From: Flammeovirga sp. OC4
GTDB taxonomy: Bacteria; Bacteroidota; Bacteroidia; Cytophagales; Flammeovirgaceae
NCBI RefSeq assembly: GCF_000812565.1
Contig: NZ_JTAM01000007.1
Span: 1-64,000, forward strand
Direction of reading: 5' to 3'
Length of the DNA: 64,000 nt
Below, piece by piece: positions 16,671 through 25,168 of the stretch; the first letter of the stretch is position 1, and each line of letters starts with the position of its first letter. The notes beneath the pieces are model-generated. The model was given only the letters and a program-made list of their open reading frames with translations. It made no database searches and was not told the origin of the DNA. Position numbers and translations under genes: made by a program.

Positions 16671-17879
16671 ATGAAGATAAAAGGTGATTTATGGCTGTTT
16701 AACCCTCATTGTGAGCTGTCTATACTTAAAGAACAGCAACATTATACCCCACCTAAGATGATAAAAAAAGTGCAAAATGACCTTTCTGTATTGTTAGCAT
16801 GGTTAGTAGGTGATGGTGATAGTGTTTTGATCGAAAAGCAAGTGGTAAATAAGGCTTGGAAGGAATTATTGCATAGTGTTGTGGGAATTGATTTTAAATT
16901 TGTAACCTCTAAAGAGGTAAAAGAGAGTAAAATTGCTTTTAATGCAGTGAAGTCATGGGGTAAATCACCTAGTTTAGTTTCAGATTTTCATTTTTTACCT
17001 CCCAAATACCAGCAATTCTACGAATGGAATCGACAACTTAAAGATGTTTTTCATAGGCAATTTGGATACAATATTTTGACCTATATCATTGATAACGAAG
17101 TGAATAGAGCTATTTCTAGCACCAGGATTGGTAAGTTTTGTCTTGATTATCAGGAAGTTGTCAACGAAATAGAGAATGTGTTTATTAAAAATTCGTTCGG
17201 TGTAATAATGAAACTTCCTTATAGTTCTTCTGGAAGAGGGATATTAGTACTCAAAAGAAATGAAATAACTCCAAGTGTTCAGAAATGGATTGAAAGTGCT
17301 CTTAATCAACAAGGTAGTGTTTTGGTGGAGCCTTTACTAGAAAAGGAATTTGATTTTTCTTTGTTATTCAAAAAGCATAATAATACAATTGAATTTTTGG
17401 GAGGGTCATCTTTCTTGGCGGGGTTGACTGGACAATATTATGGGTCGGGTTTAAATACTTTTCGTAGTTATTTTTCAGATCTTGAGTGGGAAAGTATTAT
17501 GAAGATTATAACACTGATAAAAACTAAATTAAAAGATGAAAAACGGTTAGAAGGCCATTTTGGAATCGACGCATTGGTGTTTAAGGGGGCTAATGGAGAA
17601 AGGTTTATTCATCCATGTGTAGAAATTAACCCAAGATACACCATGGGGCATGTAACATTAGGCTTACAAAAAGCAGTGCCATTGCATAAGAAAGCCGAGT
17701 GGAGAATTGTGACAAAACACGAAGTGACTGACTTTGTAGCTTTCCAAAAGGAAATGGAGCAAAAACATCCACTTTCAATTCATCTCAATAAAGTTCAATC
17801 TGGATTTTTACCTTTAGTAGATGTAAATTTGGTACAAAATTATTATGCTTACCTTTTAGTGGAAGATGAAGAAATATAG
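16671..17879 (+). CDS. ATP-grasp-like protein of unknown substrate
   Basis: 402 residues. The central and C-terminal part looks like an ATP-grasp fold: FGVIMKLPYSSSGRGILVLK near 180-199 (lysine and glycine-rich loop), then SVLVEPLLEKEFDFSLLF near 219, and VEINPRYTMGH near 320 with the metal-binding Glu and Asn. The N-terminal region (about 1-130) is unusual and starts LWLFNPHCELSIL. Such enzymes ligate a carboxylate to an amine using ATP, but no substrate can be named. The next gene overlaps its end by 14 bases, so the two are translationally coupled. Confidence 0.75.
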   Translation: MKIKGDLWLFNPHCELSILKEQQHYTPPKMIKKVQNDLSVLLAWLVGDGDSVLIEKQVVNKAWKELLHSVVGIDFKFVTSKEVKESKIAFNAVKSWGKSPSLVSDFHFLPPKYQQFYEWNRQLKDVFHRQFGYNILTYIIDNEVNRAISSTRIGKFCLDYQEVVNEIENVFIKNSFGVIMKLPYSSSGRGILVLKRNEITPSVQKWIESALNQQGSVLVEPLLEKEFDFSLLFKKHNNTIEFLGGSSFLAGLTGQYYGSGLNTFRSYFSDLEWESIMKIITLIKTKLKDEKRLEGHFGIDALVFKGANGERFIHPCVEINPRYTMGHVTLGLQKAVPLHKKAEWRIVTKHEVTDFVAFQKEMEQKHPLSIHLNKVQSGFLPLVDVNLVQNYYAYLLVEDEEI

Positions 17880-18171
17880 ATTAAAGCTAACAACATTGGA
17901 ATTTCGCTTTTTGCAAAGCATTTTGATTCGATTAGCCGAGGCCTACAAAAATAATCTGCCTGATAATATTGCACATCAAATTCTTATAGAATTATATGAA
18001 AGCCGATTCAATGTGTCAGTGGTAGATCAAAATTTAGAAAAGACATTGGTCTTGAACCGTTCTGTGGTATTGGCATTTCATCAATTTTTGAATGAGATTC
18101 CATTATCAGGTGATGCAGATTTATTGAGAAATCAATTATTCAATCAGTTTGATGTCTTTTTACAAAGTTAA
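17866..18171 (+). CDS. Small helical partner of the ATP-grasp protein
   Basis: 101 residues, almost all predicted alpha-helical, without signal peptide or membrane segment. It starts MKKYRLKLTTLEFRFLQSIL. It overlaps the end of the ATP-grasp gene by 14 bases, which implies tight stoichiometric expression and perhaps a complex. No family recognised. Confidence 0.7.
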   Translation: MKKYRLKLTTLEFRFLQSILIRLAEAYKNNLPDNIAHQILIELYESRFNVSVVDQNLEKTLVLNRSVVLAFHQFLNEIPLSGDADLLRNQLFNQFDVFLQS

Positions 18172-18327
18172 GAGGTACTTTCCGAAAATAAATTGTAATG
18201 TATAAGGGAGGGAGTAATATAGTTTTTCTTCTGTAGAGAGAAGGGAAAGCCCTTCATCTCTATTATCATTTAGGTTATATGCTATTGATAAAGCAAATAG
18301 ACATATTTAATGTTATTGGATTAATAA

Positions 18328-18540
18328 CTATAGAACCGATAGAAATCCAGCCCATTCTGAGCCATAGCCCTCTGTTACTTGAGTATAGAAATACATATCA
18401 ATTGAAATCAGGCCTACGATAATCAATCCTAAGGTGATAAAAGCATTCTTTACTAACATCTTACTTAAAAATACTTTGTAACATTTAATGATAATAGCAA
18501 TGTTGGCAATAACTAAATAGAGTGTAATATAGGGAGCCAT
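18328..18540 (-). CDS. Possible small two-helix membrane protein
   Basis: 70 residues with two hydrophobic stretches (about 5-19 and 33-51: LYLVIANIAIIIKCYKVF and FITLGLIIVGLISIDMYF) separated by a basic turn, a believable small membrane protein. It starts with ATG and is otherwise isolated. A palindromic TGAATA-TT-TATTCA site lies 85 bases upstream. No homology is recognised and it could be spurious. Confidence 0.4.
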   Translation of the reverse strand: MAPYITLYLVIANIAIIIKCYKVFLSKMLVKNAFITLGLIIVGLISIDMYFYTQVTEGYGSEWAGFLSVL

Positions 18541-18624
18541 ATTAGTTTTATTCGTGAAACATATTTTAAAATCATATACGTCGAGAGTGAAAAAAGTTAG
18601 GTTATTTTAATTAATAAACTTAAA

Positions 18625-18638
18625 TGAATATTTATTCA
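18625..18638. promoter_or_regulatory. TGAATA-N2-TATTCA palindrome
   Basis: A perfect 6+6 inverted repeat with a 2-base spacer, between the small membrane gene and the thioesterase gene. The same motif is found at 39126-39139 and 40075-40088. It may be an operator for a dimeric regulator, but chance is possible in AT-rich DNA. Confidence 0.35.
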
Positions 18639-18744
18639 ATACCGTTATTTAAGGTTGTTATGATATGGAAAGTTTTGTTTATTGATTATATTGTGAAACA
18701 AATCATTCATTATTACCAATAAACACAACACTTTAGACGCAGAA

Positions 18745-19269
18745 ATGAATACATTAGAGACCCATCATTCTAAAATAGAATTGACTGCAGGGCAAAAAGC
18801 TTTTTCACGAAAAATGCTAAGTCCTTTTAAGTTTAAACTATTTACAATGACACAGGTGCCACTTGGTTTTATAGCAGGGATGAAGCTTATTGAATTAGAT
18901 GGAAACCAATGTTCTACTACACTTCCTTATAAGTTTTTGAATAAGAACCCTTTTAAGTCAACTTATTTTGCTGCACAAAGTATGGCCGCGGAATTGTCAA
19001 CAGCAGCTTTAGGAATGTTACACCTCAATGAACACCTAAAGAAAATTGCTTTCATCATTGTTGATATGGAAGCTGAGTTTCTGAAAAAAGCAGTCGATAA
19101 AGTTACTTTTGTATGCAAAGACGGTCACTTGGTTAAGGAAGCAATAGAGAAAGCATATGAGACAGGAGAGGGGCAGATTGTGAAAATGCAAACGATAGGA
19201 ACAATGCCAGATGGGACGGTAGTTTCTAAATTTCATTTTACATGGTCCTTTAAATCTAGAAAACGATAA
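18745..19269 (+). CDS. DUF4442 hotdog-fold thioesterase-like protein
   Basis: 174 residues of the hotdog fold (DUF4442 type), a family related to PaaI/YigI acyl-CoA thioesterases. The segment KFLNKNPFKSTYFAAQSMAA near 66-85 corresponds to the active-site helix region. The beta strands KIAFIIVDMEAEFLKKA and VKMQTIGTMPDGTVVSKF complete the fold. It is monocistronic, with a terminator directly behind. Substrate unknown. Confidence 0.75.
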   Translation: MNTLETHHSKIELTAGQKAFSRKMLSPFKFKLFTMTQVPLGFIAGMKLIELDGNQCSTTLPYKFLNKNPFKSTYFAAQSMAAELSTAALGMLHLNEHLKKIAFIIVDMEAEFLKKAVDKVTFVCKDGHLVKEAIEKAYETGEGQIVKMQTIGTMPDGTVVSKFHFTWSFKSRKR

Positions 19270-19275
19270 AAAATG

Positions 19276-19305
19276 AATGCACTTCTTAATGGAGTGCATT
19301 TTTTA
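19276..19305 (+). terminator. Terminator after the thioesterase-like gene
   Basis: AATGCACT (19276-19283) pairs with AGTGCATT (19293-19300), followed by TTTT, starting 6 bases after the stop. Confidence 0.8.
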
Positions 19306-19307
19306 TT

Positions 19308-19590
19308 GCATTGTAAATTACGTTATCGTCAACTTTAAATTAGCCTTTCTACAAGCATTTATAGGATCTACTTCCAAGCTCTAATATCGCAAGTGTTAAG
19401 CCGATAGGCGTCACTTGTGATGATATATTGGCGAAGTCTCCCGACTTCGATATGAATGAAAGTGTGGTATTTTTTATCGAAGTCGGGAGACTTTACCAAT
19501 GAGTAGTTCCAAGTGACGCTCACGCTTAACACTTGAAACATCGTTCTTAATGATGGACGAAAGTATATTTTGAAACTATTATAATAGAAT
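19308..19590. repeat. Dispersed palindromic intergenic repeat, copy at 19.3 kb
   Basis: The first about 70 bases (TGCATTGTAAATTACGTTAT onward, including CTTTCTACAAG and TATAGGATCTACTT) closely match 39450-39515. The middle differs between copies and is palindromic, and the ends are AT-rich (TTTTGAAACTATTATAATAG). A related core and right end occur at 7697-7770. No open frame. This looks like a non-autonomous mobile or structured intergenic repeat with conserved ends and replaceable centre. Confidence 0.6.
19390..19535. repeat. Nested 146-base palindrome
   Basis: The outer arms CAAGTGTTAAGCC...GGCGTCACTTG (19390-19417) and CAAGTGACGCTCACGCTTAA...CACTTG (19510-19535) are inverse to each other and each is a small hairpin by itself. 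The inner arms 19427-19451 and 19476-19499 pair over about 20 bases (core AAGTCTCCCGACTTCGAT). The whole can form a long cruciform. Confidence 0.75.
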
Positions 19591-19626
19591 TGTGATAAAC
19601 TCTACTAGCATCAAAAATTTTTGGAC

Positions 19627-19790
19627 AAAAAAAAGCAGATCATTATTGATCTGCTTTTTTTAGTGTTGTGTGTGCGATTGTGTGTTTCAAACATCAAGAT
19701 TATATTTCTACAATCTCGATTAGCATTGTGTGTTATTACTATGTTGTTTATCGGTAGTACAAATATTGCAAAAGTGTATTTAATACGCAA
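19627..19790 (-). ncRNA. Candidate small RNA with strong terminator
   Basis: On the minus strand AAAGCAGATCA pairs with TGATCTGCTTT around a short loop and ends in a T-run (hairpin 19631-19656, U-tract to 19627). Upstream on the same strand lies a second hairpin (CGAGATT/AATCTTG, about 19695-19725), and no convincing protein gene precedes it, so the terminator needs a transcript. The 5' end is a guess and no clear promoter was identified. The hairpin is symmetric, so a plus-strand role is possible. Confidence 0.35.
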
Positions 19791-19896
19791 ATTATAAATG
19801 TATTTTTTACAATTAAGTTGATATTTTAACATTTGATAACATATATAGTCCAAAAACTAGTGTAAAATTGAAGTTTACAACGAAAATACCTTATTT

Positions 19897-20571
19897 ATGA
19901 GCGAATATATTACAACTTTAGAAGCCGTATTCGAAGAGCATCGTAATCATGAAAGAGCTTTGCAGCAGAAAGCATATATGAGAAATCAGTTTGAATTTTA
20001 TGGTTTGACCTCTCCAATTCGAAAAGAGCTACAAAAGCCATTTCTCCAAAAAGACTATTTACCCACAAAAGAGGAAGCTTTTGAAATCATTGCAATTTTA
20101 TGGAGCAAACCTCAGAGAGAATTCCAGCTTTTTTGTTTAGATCTTTTGGATAAATACAAAAGACAATACACGGAGGATGATATTGCTTTTTTAGAAAATT
20201 TGATTTGTCAAAAATCTTGGTGGGATACTGTAGACTTTTTAGCCTATAAACAAGTAGGGGCTTTATTGAGAAAATATCCATCAATGCAAAAATCATGTTC
20301 TCAGCGTTGGTTAGTGTCGAATAATATATGGTTGCAAAGAACTGCCGTATTGTTTCAATTGAAATACAAATCAGATCTTGATACAAATTTGCTGGTGGGA
20401 AATATTACTCCACTATTAGGGTCCAAAGAGTTTTTTATTAATAAAGCTATCGGTTGGGTATTGAGAGAATATAGTCGTACCAACCCTGAGTGGGTCATGG
20501 AATATGTAGCGACCGAGGTCAAACTAAGTAATTTGAGTAAGAAAGAAGCCTTGAGGTTACTCGAAAAATAA
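19897..20571 (+). CDS. DNA alkylation repair protein, AlkD-like
   Basis: 224 residues of HEAT-like helical repeats, the AlkC/AlkD DNA glycosylase fold that removes positively charged alkylated bases without flipping them out. Visible family features include MRNQFEFYGLTSPIRKEL near 28, WSKPQREFQLFCLDLLDKYK near 69, the KSWWDTVDFLAYKQVG segment near 109 carrying the catalytic Trp/Asp region, and KAIGWVLREYSRTNPEWVM near 188. It is monocistronic and convergent with the exonuclease gene through a shared hairpin. Confidence 0.9.
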   Translation: MSEYITTLEAVFEEHRNHERALQQKAYMRNQFEFYGLTSPIRKELQKPFLQKDYLPTKEEAFEIIAILWSKPQREFQLFCLDLLDKYKRQYTEDDIAFLENLICQKSWWDTVDFLAYKQVGALLRKYPSMQKSCSQRWLVSNNIWLQRTAVLFQLKYKSDLDTNLLVGNITPLLGSKEFFINKAIGWVLREYSRTNPEWVMEYVATEVKLSNLSKKEALRLLEK

Positions 20572-20600
20572 AAGGTCAACACCCTGAAGTATTGACCTTA
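20571..20600. terminator. Shared hairpin between AlkD-like and exonuclease genes
   Basis: AAGGTCAA (20572-20579) pairs with TTGACCTT (20592-20599) in the 37-base gap between the two convergent stops. T-runs are short on both sides, so strength is uncertain. Confidence 0.6.
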
Positions 20601-20608
20601 AATATTAT

Positions 20609-21412
20609 CTATGAAAACTGACTTTTTAATCGTAATTGAGTCAACTTATTTTTAGTGTCTAACGCAAAATCGTTGTTGATGATCCAGTCATAATAATGAG
20701 GATCTTTTTTCAATGTTTCTACCACAGATTTGCCTTTGTATTTACCAAAGTTGAAAATGGCATCTCCTTCATTGTTCAAAACCATTCTCCCTGCAAAATC
20801 GACCAAATTACTTGCCGTAAGATCATGAAGTGCGTTCATATCGTTTTTAACAGGCTCATAATCTTTGCCATGTTTATCCTTGATGGTAACGCCTTCATAA
20901 TGTTTTACTTGTGCATCAATAACATCTAATGTTGCAATGGTATCGGCTTCAGCTGAATGTGCATCTTCCAATTCTCTACCACAATAAAACTTTAAAGCGG
21001 CCCCTAGAGTTCTAGGTTCCATCATGAAGAAGATTTTTTGAGCATCAACAATTTTTCTATTACTGAAATCAAACTCAATCCCTGCTCTTAGGAACTCTTC
21101 TGTCAAAACGGGTAAATCAAAGCGAAGCACATTATAACCACCGATATCACATCCTTTCATAAAAGCGGCAATTTCTTTAGCAATTTGCTTGAATGTAGGT
21201 TTATCTTTAATGTCATCATCATAAATACCATGAATTTTACTAGATGACGATGGGATATGACATTCAGGGTTGACTCTGTGGGTTTTCACTGTTCTGTTTC
21301 CATTGACATCTGCCTTAACCATGGAGATTTCAATGACTCTATCTTTTGTAACATTAGTACCTGTAGTTTCTAAATCAAAGACCACTAATGGGTTACGTAA
21401 ATTCAAATTCAT
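20609..21412 (-). CDS. DnaQ-like DEDDh 3'-5' exonuclease
   Basis: 267 residues. Exo I motif VVFDLETTGT near residue 9, Exo II GGYNVLRFDLPVLTEEF near 90, and Exo III HSAEADTIATLDV near 149 make a complete DEDDh nuclease of the DNA polymerase III epsilon family. A C-terminal module (about 215-255, IFNFGKYKGKSVVETL) is like that attached to several Bacteroidota exonucleases and ExoX-type proteins. It acts on DNA ends or as a proofreading or repair nuclease; which of these is unknown. It is monocistronic. Confidence 0.88.
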   Translation of the reverse strand: MNLNLRNPLVVFDLETTGTNVTKDRVIEISMVKADVNGNRTVKTHRVNPECHIPSSSSKIHGIYDDDIKDKPTFKQIAKEIAAFMKGCDIGGYNVLRFDLPVLTEEFLRAGIEFDFSNRKIVDAQKIFFMMEPRTLGAALKFYCGRELEDAHSAEADTIATLDVIDAQVKHYEGVTIKDKHGKDYEPVKNDMNALHDLTASNLVDFAGRMVLNNEGDAIFNFGKYKGKSVVETLKKDPHYYDWIINNDFALDTKNKLTQLRLKSQFS

Positions 21413-21599
21413 TCTCTGTATTTCTTGTCTTTAGATGTTTTAAAAATACGAATACAAAACTAATTGACATTCATTCTTTGTGATGTAGTGAAGGTTTCTG
21501 ACATAAAAAGGTGAGATCAGTATTGAGTGTCCTTTTACAGTCAAAATTTCATGAAAGAATTACTTGTGAATTACTTTTGGTTAAGTACTTACTAAAAAA

Positions 21600-23435
21600 T
21601 TATTTTTGAAGCCACTGTCTATATAAAAGTTGTTGTTCTTTGGTTGGATTTTCTTCTTTATAAAAGACGTCATACTCCTTTTCTTCTAAAATATGTGTTT
21701 TTGACTTCAAATTTATAGTTTTCCCATTTCTTCTTATTTGGAGTTTCAATTTAGGAAATTTTTCAGGGTGATTAATGTAATTATTCATTAAATCCCCAAT
21801 ATTTTCCATAGTAACGGGAGTATTATTCATTTTCAATAGAACATCACCAATTTGATAGCCCATTTGCTTCCCAAAATCGTCCATGTCAACGGTGTCTTCT
21901 ATAAATATTTCATCATTGTCATTGATGGAAATTCCTATGTTTCCAAAGGTACCGAAAGTACTTATCTCCTCCGGAAGGTATTTAATACCTACTTTATCGA
22001 AAGTTTCAGTATACGGGAAAGGGCCTGATGACGCGACGTATTGATTTAGAAATGTTGTGGCTTCCGGGATACCAGATATACTATCGATGATATGAAATAA
22101 TTGATCATCTTTGAAAGCACGGTCTGATCCAAATGTACTACTGAGCTCCAACATCAAATCTCTTAAATTATATTTTCCTTTGCTGTTTTCAATCAAGATC
22201 AAGTCTAAGGCCAAACCAATTAAGGCTCCTTTTTGATAAACATTTCCGTATTGACTACTGTGTTCGTCAAGGCATTTTAAACTTAATTCAGTGAAGGCTA
22301 GATCATCTTCATAAGTGGACTTAGCAGTTAAGATTTTTCCTCTAAGTGCATCCAAATAAGCCTCCTCATCAATCACTCCATTTTGAACTAAAGCTAGCCC
22401 CGCAAAGTATTCAGTGACACCTTCATAAAGCCACAAATGCTTGGACATTTTGGGATCAAGGTAGTCGAAATCTGCTATTTCTTCGGAATGAATACTCAAA
22501 GGTGTGATGATGTGAAAAAACTCATGTGCAGCAATCTCTTGTATTACAGGGAGAAGTATTGCGGGGTTTTCTTCAGGAAGAAAGTAAAAGGAACAATTCC
22601 AATGTTCCAGTGCCCCCATAGCACCTGAATTGCTAGGTTTGTCTGTCAAGTAGATGAGGAATGAATAGTGATCTGTAGGCATTTGATTTTTTAAGAAAAC
22701 TTTTTGAGCTTCTAAAACATCAATTAATTTCTGACCTACTAAATCAGCATTGAGTTTTTTATTAGGGGAATAAATACTTACAAATACTTTGGTAGCACCA
22801 ATATTCAAGGTAATCGTATCTGCTTCAGTGTAAATGATTGGATTGTCTACTAACCTATGATAATTAATTACATCAAAATGATCCGTTATGGAATCACTTT
22901 CAATTTTATGAAGTGCACTACCTCCAAATAGGTGCTGAGGTCTTTTGATTTCTATATGAAAGGGGCTTTTTTCTAATCCATCAAAGTATCCAAAAAAACC
23001 ATGATTATTGATGACAAAAACATCAGGTTCTTCAATATTGGTCCCTGCAGGTTCAAATACCTTATTGGGCATCATTGTGTCCCAAGTGTCGTCCACGGTG
23101 TATTGAATAGTGGCGAGTTGGGTAATATCAATGATTTTGTATTGATTGTCGTTGAGTTTTTGGACTTCTAAAAGTTCTCCATCTTTATCAAATGCCTTTA
23201 AATTGGATATGAACCTACCAAAGTCATATACTTTATAAGTTCCGGGAACTATAGCAGGAAATTGAAAAATAGAGCTGTTAGGAGGAGTGTTTACTGTGAG
23301 CTCAACCTCAACCTTATCATTTTCTACTTTATTTAAATCTAATTTATAACGGTATTGAAACGTTTTCTCTTGTGCAAAACAGGGTGCATGACAAAAAAAT
23401 AAAAAAAGAAGTAGTATTAGTAAGTAATTCTTCAT
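21600..23435 (-). CDS. M61-family peptidase with PDZ domain, secreted
   Basis: 611 residues with a signal peptide (start MKNYLLILLLFLFFCHAPCF, cleaved near AQEK). An N-terminal beta-sandwich (about 30-200) precedes a gluzincin catalytic domain with HEFFH near 304 and a downstream glutamate in WLYEGVTEYFAG. A C-terminal PDZ domain spans about 490-590 (GISINDNDEIFIED, MGYQIGDVLLKMNN). M61 enzymes are glycyl aminopeptidase-like. The location is probably periplasm or surface. The gene stands alone, divergent from mtaB. Confidence 0.9.
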   Translation of the reverse strand: MKNYLLILLLFLFFCHAPCFAQEKTFQYRYKLDLNKVENDKVEVELTVNTPPNSSIFQFPAIVPGTYKVYDFGRFISNLKAFDKDGELLEVQKLNDNQYKIIDITQLATIQYTVDDTWDTMMPNKVFEPAGTNIEEPDVFVINNHGFFGYFDGLEKSPFHIEIKRPQHLFGGSALHKIESDSITDHFDVINYHRLVDNPIIYTEADTITLNIGATKVFVSIYSPNKKLNADLVGQKLIDVLEAQKVFLKNQMPTDHYSFLIYLTDKPSNSGAMGALEHWNCSFYFLPEENPAILLPVIQEIAAHEFFHIITPLSIHSEEIADFDYLDPKMSKHLWLYEGVTEYFAGLALVQNGVIDEEAYLDALRGKILTAKSTYEDDLAFTELSLKCLDEHSSQYGNVYQKGALIGLALDLILIENSKGKYNLRDLMLELSSTFGSDRAFKDDQLFHIIDSISGIPEATTFLNQYVASSGPFPYTETFDKVGIKYLPEEISTFGTFGNIGISINDNDEIFIEDTVDMDDFGKQMGYQIGDVLLKMNNTPVTMENIGDLMNNYINHPEKFPKLKLQIRRNGKTINLKSKTHILEEKEYDVFYKEENPTKEQQLLYRQWLQK

Positions 23436-23773
23436 TCCGAAATTTATAACATAGGACTATTAGAGTATACACATGCCTCAAAAACCTCAATAACAGTGAT
23501 TTTTGCTTGTAAACACACTTTGCAAGGCATAAAGTTTCCAAATTTAATAAAGTCTGAAAATTATTATTAACACTCTCCCTAATTTCTGTCATATTTAGTA
23601 TTAAATATTTGACATTGAATTATTTTAATTTGAATTAACATACGTTCGTCTATTAATTTCCAAATCAGTAACATTCTCCGTACTTTTGTAACCTTTAAAA
23701 AAATAAGTACAAGCCAAAATTTATCTAAAGTAACTCAAGTGAGTTGTTTATAGGTGATTAACAGTCTGTTAGT
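23436..23773. other. Divergent promoter region of 338 bases
   Basis: Separates the M61 peptidase and mtaB. It contains the mtaB promoter candidate at 23657-23688. Otherwise it is AT-rich with no open frame or repeat that I can see. Confidence 0.6.
23657..23688 (+). promoter_or_regulatory. Promoter candidate for mtaB
   Basis: TTTC (23657-23660), a 20-base spacer, then TACTTTTG (23681-23688), matching the Bacteroidota TTTG-N19/20-TANNTTTG pattern except for one base in the -33 box. It lies 86 bases before the ATG. Confidence 0.6.
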
Positions 23774-25093
23774 ATGAGAAAAGTTGCGTTTTACACGCTT
23801 GGTTGCAAGCTGAACTTCTCGGAGACATCTACTATAGGTCGTCAGTTTGAGGAAAAAGGCTACAAGAAAGTTGAATTTTCGGATACACCCGATATATATA
23901 TTATAAACACTTGTTCTGTTACTGATAATGCAGATAAGAAGTGTCAGAAGATTGTGCGTGAGGCAAAAAAGATTGCTCCCAACTCTTATGTGGCAATCAT
24001 TGGCTGCTATGCACAATTAAAACCTAAAGAAATTTCTGAATTAGAAGGAGTCGATGCCGTATTGGGTGCTGCTGAAAAATTCAGATTATTAGAGCTTTTG
24101 GATGGTTTTGTGAAAGATGAGGCTCCAAAAGTTTTAGCAACAGAAATCAAAGAAACAAAAGAGTTTGTTTCCGGTTATTCAATGAATGATCGTACAAGAA
24201 CCTTCTTAAAGGTTCAAGACGGTTGTAATTATAAATGTTCTTTCTGTACGATACCATTAGCAAGAGGTAAATCAAGAAGTGCTACTATTGCTGATATTAT
24301 CAAAAATGCAGAGGAAATTGCTGCAACTGATACGAAAGAAGTAGTATTGACAGGTGTGAATATTGGTGATTTTGGTATCATTGATGGAAGACGTCAGGAA
24401 AGATTGATTGATCTTTTAAAGGAGTTGGATAAAGTAGAGGGAATTGAAAGATTTAGAATTTCATCTATTGAACCAAACTTATTGGATGAAGAGATCATTG
24501 AATTCTGTGGTCAGTCAGACAAGTTTGTGCCTCACTTCCATATTCCATTACAATCGGGTTCTGATAAGATGTTGGAATTGATGAGACGTCGTTACAGAAC
24601 GGATTTATATAAATCACGTATCACTGAAATCAAATCTCAAATGCCTGATGCTTGTATCGGTGTGGATGTGATCATTGGTTTCCCTGGTGAAACGGAAGAA
24701 GATTTCTTGGATACTTATAACTTCTTGAATGAATTGGACGTGGCTTACCTTCATGTATTTACGTATTCTGAAAGACCAAATACAGATGCAGTACATATGG
24801 ATGGTGTCGTTCCTAAAGCTGAAAGAGCAAAACGTTCGAAGATGTTGAGAATCTTGTCAGACAAGAAGAAAAGAGCATTCTACGAATCTCAAATCGGTAC
24901 GCAACGTACAGTTTTATTCGAGCATGATATTGAAGAAGGAAAAATGTTTGGCTTCACTGAAAACTATGTGAGAGTAGAGGCGAAATATGATCCAGCTTTA
25001 GTCAATGAATTAAAACAAGTAGAATTAGTGCAGGTCAATGATCAAAACATTGTGGAGATCAAGGAACCAGAAATCGTTTACGAGAAGCATTAA
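23774..25093 (+). CDS. mtaB: tRNA t6A37 methylthiotransferase MtaB
   Basis: 439 residues. It converts t6A37 to ms2t6A37 in ANN-decoding tRNAs by radical SAM chemistry. The N-terminal UPF0004 domain has TLGCKLNFSE, NTCSVTDNADKKC and IGCYAQ cysteines. The radical SAM motif is CNYKCSFC near residue 151. The C-terminal TRAM domain covers about 372-435. MtaB rather than MiaB is supported by the TLGCKLNxxE start and YSxRxxT-type motif (TYSERPNTDA). It is followed by a strong bidirectional hairpin. Confidence 0.93.
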   Translation: MRKVAFYTLGCKLNFSETSTIGRQFEEKGYKKVEFSDTPDIYIINTCSVTDNADKKCQKIVREAKKIAPNSYVAIIGCYAQLKPKEISELEGVDAVLGAAEKFRLLELLDGFVKDEAPKVLATEIKETKEFVSGYSMNDRTRTFLKVQDGCNYKCSFCTIPLARGKSRSATIADIIKNAEEIAATDTKEVVLTGVNIGDFGIIDGRRQERLIDLLKELDKVEGIERFRISSIEPNLLDEEIIEFCGQSDKFVPHFHIPLQSGSDKMLELMRRRYRTDLYKSRITEIKSQMPDACIGVDVIIGFPGETEEDFLDTYNFLNELDVAYLHVFTYSERPNTDAVHMDGVVPKAERAKRSKMLRILSDKKKRAFYESQIGTQRTVLFEHDIEEGKMFGFTENYVRVEAKYDPALVNELKQVELVQVNDQNIVEIKEPEIVYEKH

Positions 25094-25107
25094 TTTTTTA
25101 CTTAGAT

Positions 25108-25147
25108 ATAAAAAAATCCTCTTTCCATTACGGGAAGAGGATTTTTT
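25108..25147. terminator. Bidirectional terminator between mtaB and dnaN
   Basis: AAAAAATCCTCTTTCC and GGGAAGAGGATTTTTT form a long stem with A- and T-runs on both sides, serving both convergent genes. Confidence 0.88.
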
Positions 25148-25168
25148 GTGTTTAATACTTTCTTACAA

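Noticed and set aside
19611-19853. 80-residue minus-strand frame
   Set aside because: It reads through the terminator hairpin at its end and has a repetitive low-complexity composition; a non-coding transcript is more plausible.
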